Positions 5,748-6,796 of a stretch of 6,796 nt of DNA are shown here, piece after piece; positions within the stretch are counted from its first letter, which is position 1, and each line of letters begins with the position of its first letter. The stretch covers positions 1 to 6,796 of the forward strand of contig WQSK01000052.1 of assembly GCA_009787915.1 (NCBI GenBank). The letters are read 5' to 3'. The translations under genes were made by a program, and so were the position numbers. The notes under the pieces were generated by a model. It saw only the letters and a list, made by a program, of their open reading frames with translations. It was not told the DNA's origin and ran no database searches. This DNA comes from Bacillota bacterium. Its GTDB lineage: Bacteria > Bacillota > Clostridia > Christensenellales > UBA1242.

Positions 5748-6796
5748 TCAGTTTGTTGATTTTTGTTTAAAAGTATTCAATTCAAACTTAACAATATTGA
5801 AAACGTGGCAGAGGGTTACAAATGAACCGCTTGCAAACGCGCCCCCGAACGCCAAGCCAAAGAATAATCCAAACACGGGTTCGCTTAAACTGAACACAAA
5901 GTACCCAAGCAGGGCAGACGGCAGGGCTATGAGTGTAAATATAAAAATCTCGCTGAACACCTTATAAACAAGTCCTGATACCCCAAGTTTTGCGATAAGC
6001 GCAAGATTCAAAATTGTTGCAACGGTCATGCAAACAGCCATACCTACAACGAGTGCGCCTATACCCAAAATCCCTGGCATGAACCAAATGATGAGGAACA
6101 TAAGAACGGCCCCTATGGCATAGTTTTTCATCGCACGTGTTTCGGCACCGAGGCTGTTTAATATTGCGTTTGTTATTTGAGCCAAAGACATTGGAATCAT
6201 CGCCCATGCGAAATGGGATAGAAAAATACCGCTCTCGACATTGGCGTATAGAAATGTACCTATACCTGGGCCCATTGCGATAAACGCGGGGAGAATCAAA
6301 AAGTTTATAAACAATGTGAACTTCATTGCGTTTTCAATTCGGTCTTTGATTTTTTTTGTGTCTTGCCTGTCATGGGCGGAACTTAAATCTGGAACCAGTG
6401 CGGTTGACAGGGCACTGATAATCGTTTGCGGTATTGTAAGTATCGGGATTGTCATACCAACCAAGATTCCAAAAGCCGACACCGCCGCGGTAGTTGACCA
6501 ACCATATTGGATAAGGCGCATAGGGATAATGATTGCAATGAGGGGGAGCGACAAACTTGCCAAGAGCCTCATACCCGTAATTGGGGCGGCACTTTTTAAA
6601 AGGGGTTTGTACTGACCCATTGTTGTTCCGCCCTCGGGGGTTCCAAGTTTTCTGGTTTTCAAATATATCCCTGCGCACATAATGGCGGCGACGACAAATG
6701 CGACGGTGTAACTAAGTGCCGCCAACCCCGCCATATCGGTGAACTTGAACGCGAGTGCCAACATTATGACAAAGACGATAATTCTGAATATTTGTT
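5748..6796 (-). CDS. spoVB: SpoVB-like MOP-superfamily flippase, N-terminus outside window
   Basis: The reading frame stays open to the window edge, and 348 C-terminal residues are visible. Full SpoVB-type proteins are about 500-540 residues, so roughly a third is missing. The visible part is almost entirely membrane helices. It includes the family-typical segments PMRLIQYG (91-98), the PQTIISALSTALVPDLSSA region (122-140) and a basic amphipathic loop (DTKKIKDRIENA, 145-156) before the next helix. The family belongs to the MATE/MurJ-like oligosaccharide and lipid-carrier exporters. Bacillus SpoVB is needed for spore cortex peptidoglycan, presumably by moving a lipid-linked precursor across the membrane. 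Non-sporulating Clostridia also keep homologues that act in polysaccharide export, so sporulation itself is not proven. It is the first visible gene of the operon. Confidence 0.85.
   Translation of the reverse strand, partial: QIFRIIVFVIMLALAFKFTDMAGLAALSYTVAFVVAAIMCAGIYLKTRKLGTPEGGTTMGQYKPLLKSAAPITGMRLLASLSLPLIAIIIPMRLIQYGWSTTAAVSAFGILVGMTIPILTIPQTIISALSTALVPDLSSAHDRQDTKKIKDRIENAMKFTLFINFLILPAFIAMGPGIGTFLYANVESGIFLSHFAWAMIPMSLAQITNAILNSLGAETRAMKNYAIGAVLMFLIIWFMPGILGIGALVVGMAVCMTVATILNLALIAKLGVSGLVYKVFSEIFIFTLIALPSALLGYFVFSLSEPVFGLFFGLAFGGAFASGSFVTLCHVFNIVKFELNTFKQKSTN

Overview
The window looks like chromosomal DNA of a low-to-mid GC Firmicute, most likely an uncultured Clostridia-type bacterium. 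The evidence is a partial SpoVB-family flippase followed in one operon by a DUF421 (YetF-type) and a DUF4363 protein. These families are typical of Firmicutes and sporulating lineages. There are no rRNA or tRNA genes, insertion sequences, phage genes or CRISPR arrays.

Layout. Positions 1-176 are a strongly palindromic, C/G-run-rich intergenic repeat with 9-bp perfect terminal inverted repeats, MITE-like. A promoter at 258-287 leads into a small four-helix membrane protein with a Lys/Pro/Ala-rich tail (293-982, +). A bidirectional terminator (984-1013) separates it from a convergent gene for a cyclic 2,3-diphosphoglycerate synthetase-like P-loop protein (1017-2372, -). Upstream of that gene, 2373-2571 holds no large gene but is densely organised. 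It has a good sigma70-type promoter on the minus strand (2562-2590), a tiny Arg-rich ORF, a 12-bp long-range helix, a classic intrinsic terminator (2419-2450) whose loop is complementary to an upstream segment, and then a consensus Shine-Dalgarno. This looks like a regulated leader RNA or attenuator, or a free small RNA. Divergently, 2572-3786 (+) encodes an MFS-like transporter. It ends tail-to-tail with an unrecognised two-helix membrane protein (3783-4514, -), and the two stop codons share the bases TTAA. Upstream of that gene, reading right to left, come DUF4363 (4535-4945), DUF421 (4942-5742) and the C-terminal two thirds of a SpoVB-like flippase (5748 to the window edge). They are spaced by 5-bp gaps or 4-bp overlaps.

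How the genes fit together. The right half is an envelope or sporulation-type operon: flippase, YetF-like membrane protein, membrane-anchored DUF4363 protein, then the unknown protein. The GTPase-like gene and the MFS gene diverge from the structured leader region. The first membrane protein stands alone.

Most interesting signals. (1) The candidate leader RNA and attenuator upstream of the cPGS-like gene. (2) A recurring arrangement in which a -10-like hexamer sits 5-6 nt before an ATG that lacks a Shine-Dalgarno (genes at 293 and 4514, perhaps 2572), suggesting leaderless transcripts, although other genes in the same window have good Shine-Dalgarno sites. All RNA and promoter claims come from reading the sequence by eye; no folding, database search or expression data were available.
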